A stretch of DNA of 64,000 nt from positions 62,001 through 126,000 of the forward strand of contig JAQGJK010000012.1 in assembly GCA_028290665.1 (NCBI GenBank), written 5' to 3'. This document shows, piece by piece, positions 62,113-64,000 of the stretch. The notes below the pieces were generated by a model, which saw only the letters and a program-made list of their open reading frames with translations, searched no databases and was not told where the DNA came from. A program made the translations under genes and the position numbers. The first letter of the stretch is position 1, and the number at the start of each line of letters is the position of its first letter. This DNA is from Devosia sp. (GTDB taxonomy: Bacteria > Pseudomonadota > Alphaproteobacteria > Rhizobiales > Devosiaceae).

Positions 62113-63045
62113 ATGTCGGCGTCACCCCACAGCATTGCAACCGCGCGCGAGTTCACTTCGGTGGAAGCGCGGATCGATGCCGTGGCGCATGGGGTGCTGA
62201 GGCGCCTGCCGCGTCACGGCCTGTCGGGCGCCGCAGTCGAATTCCTGGTGTTCGGGTTAAAGCAGGGCTGGGCCTGCCTGTTCGGCGGCATGATGCTCGG
62301 GCTGATCATCGTCACCCGCTATGCCTGGCCCGAAGCGGCGCCGTTCGCGCGCTATGATTTCCTCGTCGTCGCCGGGCTGCTGATTCAAATCGGCATGATC
62401 GCCTTCCGGCTCGAAACCCTCAACGAAGCCAAGGTCATTTTCCTCTTCCACCTCGTCGGCACCGGGATGGAGTTGTTCAAGACCGCAGCGGGCTCGTGGA
62501 TTTATCCCGAGCCGAGCCTGCTCAAGCTCGGCAATGTGCCGCTATTCTCGGGTTTCATGTATGCCTGCGTCGGCAGTTACTTGGCCCGTATCCAGCGCAT
62601 CTTCGATATCCGCTTCGTCCGCTATCCGCCGCTATGGGCGACGGCGCCGGTGGCGGGGCTGATCTACCTCAACTTTTTCACCCACCACTACATTTACGAT
62701 TTCCGCTGGGTGCTGCTCGCCGCCGTGGTGATCCTGTGGTTGCCGAGCGTGATGCACTACCGGGTGTTCCGCTTCCGGCACCGCATGCCACTGCTGTTGG
62801 CATTTTTCCTCGTCGCCATCTTCATCTGGCTCGCCGAAAACATCGGTACCTTCTCGCGCGCCTGGCTCTATCCCGGGCAGGAGGCTGGCTGGACCCTGGT
62901 GTCGATCGACAAGCTCGGCTCATGGTACTTGCTGATGATCATCTCGGTGGTGCTGGTGAACTGGATACACCCCCCAAAGCCTTATGAGGCCGCCGTTGAC
63001 AGCGGGGGGAGCAAAGCTATGGTCGCGCCCGCACCAACTGCCTGA
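62113..63045 (+). CDS. DUF817 family membrane protein
   Basis: [25 protein letters not shown]...[44 protein letters not shown]...[12 protein letters not shown]...VLVNWIHPP. Confidence 0.85.
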   Translation: MSASPHSIATAREFTSVEARIDAVAHGVLRRLPRHGLSGAAVEFLVFGLKQGWACLFGGMMLGLIIVTRYAWPEAAPFARYDFLVVAGLLIQIGMIAFRLETLNEAKVIFLFHLVGTGMELFKTAAGSWIYPEPSLLKLGNVPLFSGFMYACVGSYLARIQRIFDIRFVRYPPLWATAPVAGLIYLNFFTHHYIYDFRWVLLAAVVILWLPSVMHYRVFRFRHRMPLLLAFFLVAIFIWLAENIGTFSRAWLYPGQEAGWTLVSIDKLGSWYLLMIISVVLVNWIHPPKPYEAAVDSGGSKAMVAPAPTA

Positions 63046-63065
63046 CCCCTTGTTCCGGAACCGCC

Positions 63066-63908
<843 letters not shown>

Positions 63909-64000
63909 GTTCACTCGGGACTGCCTCGCTTTTAAGGTATTTTCTGTAACTTACTTATTATTGCACAAATCCATTTGATTTATTTATGCCACAGAATATA

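Overview
The window is a GC-rich alphaproteobacterial chromosome segment, most likely Hyphomicrobiales (Devosia-like by gene order and codon usage; inference only). It has four parts. (1) 1-7.5 kb: a propionyl-CoA carboxylase operon with an embedded HXXEE-type membrane protein gene, MgtC, and an isolated FliK/FlhB-C-like pair. (2) 7.5-25.4 kb: a large acid-sugar catabolic region with four enolase-superfamily enzymes, an RraA-like protein, a Gfo/Idh/MocA oxidoreductase, two carbohydrate ABC importers, and GntR, IclR and LacI regulators. (3) 25.9-39.2 kb: a cluster that first looks like histidine utilisation but reads better as a complete ergothioneine catabolic locus. It encodes a HAL-family lyase that lost the MIO-forming Ala-Ser-Gly triad (predicted ergothionase), a urocanase homologue lacking canonical urocanase residues (predicted thiourocanate hydratase), a DUF917 protein (candidate thiohydantoin desulfurase), a hydantoinase, an N-carbamoyl amino acid amidohydrolase, and a four-gene OpuC/Yeh-type betaine ABC importer. 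(4) 39-64 kb: MFS and VOC genes, a methyltransferase remnant, tRNA-Arg(ACG), a histidine kinase, a flavin disulfide reductase homologue without its redox cysteines, and the rpmH-rnpA-yidC-engB...argB...dapD backbone. That backbone is interrupted by accessory blocks, including ECF sigma/anti-sigma/fasciclin/MsrB. A REPIN-like inverted repeat pair, other palindromes and two gene remnants were also found. All functional calls come from reading translated motifs; no database searches were run.
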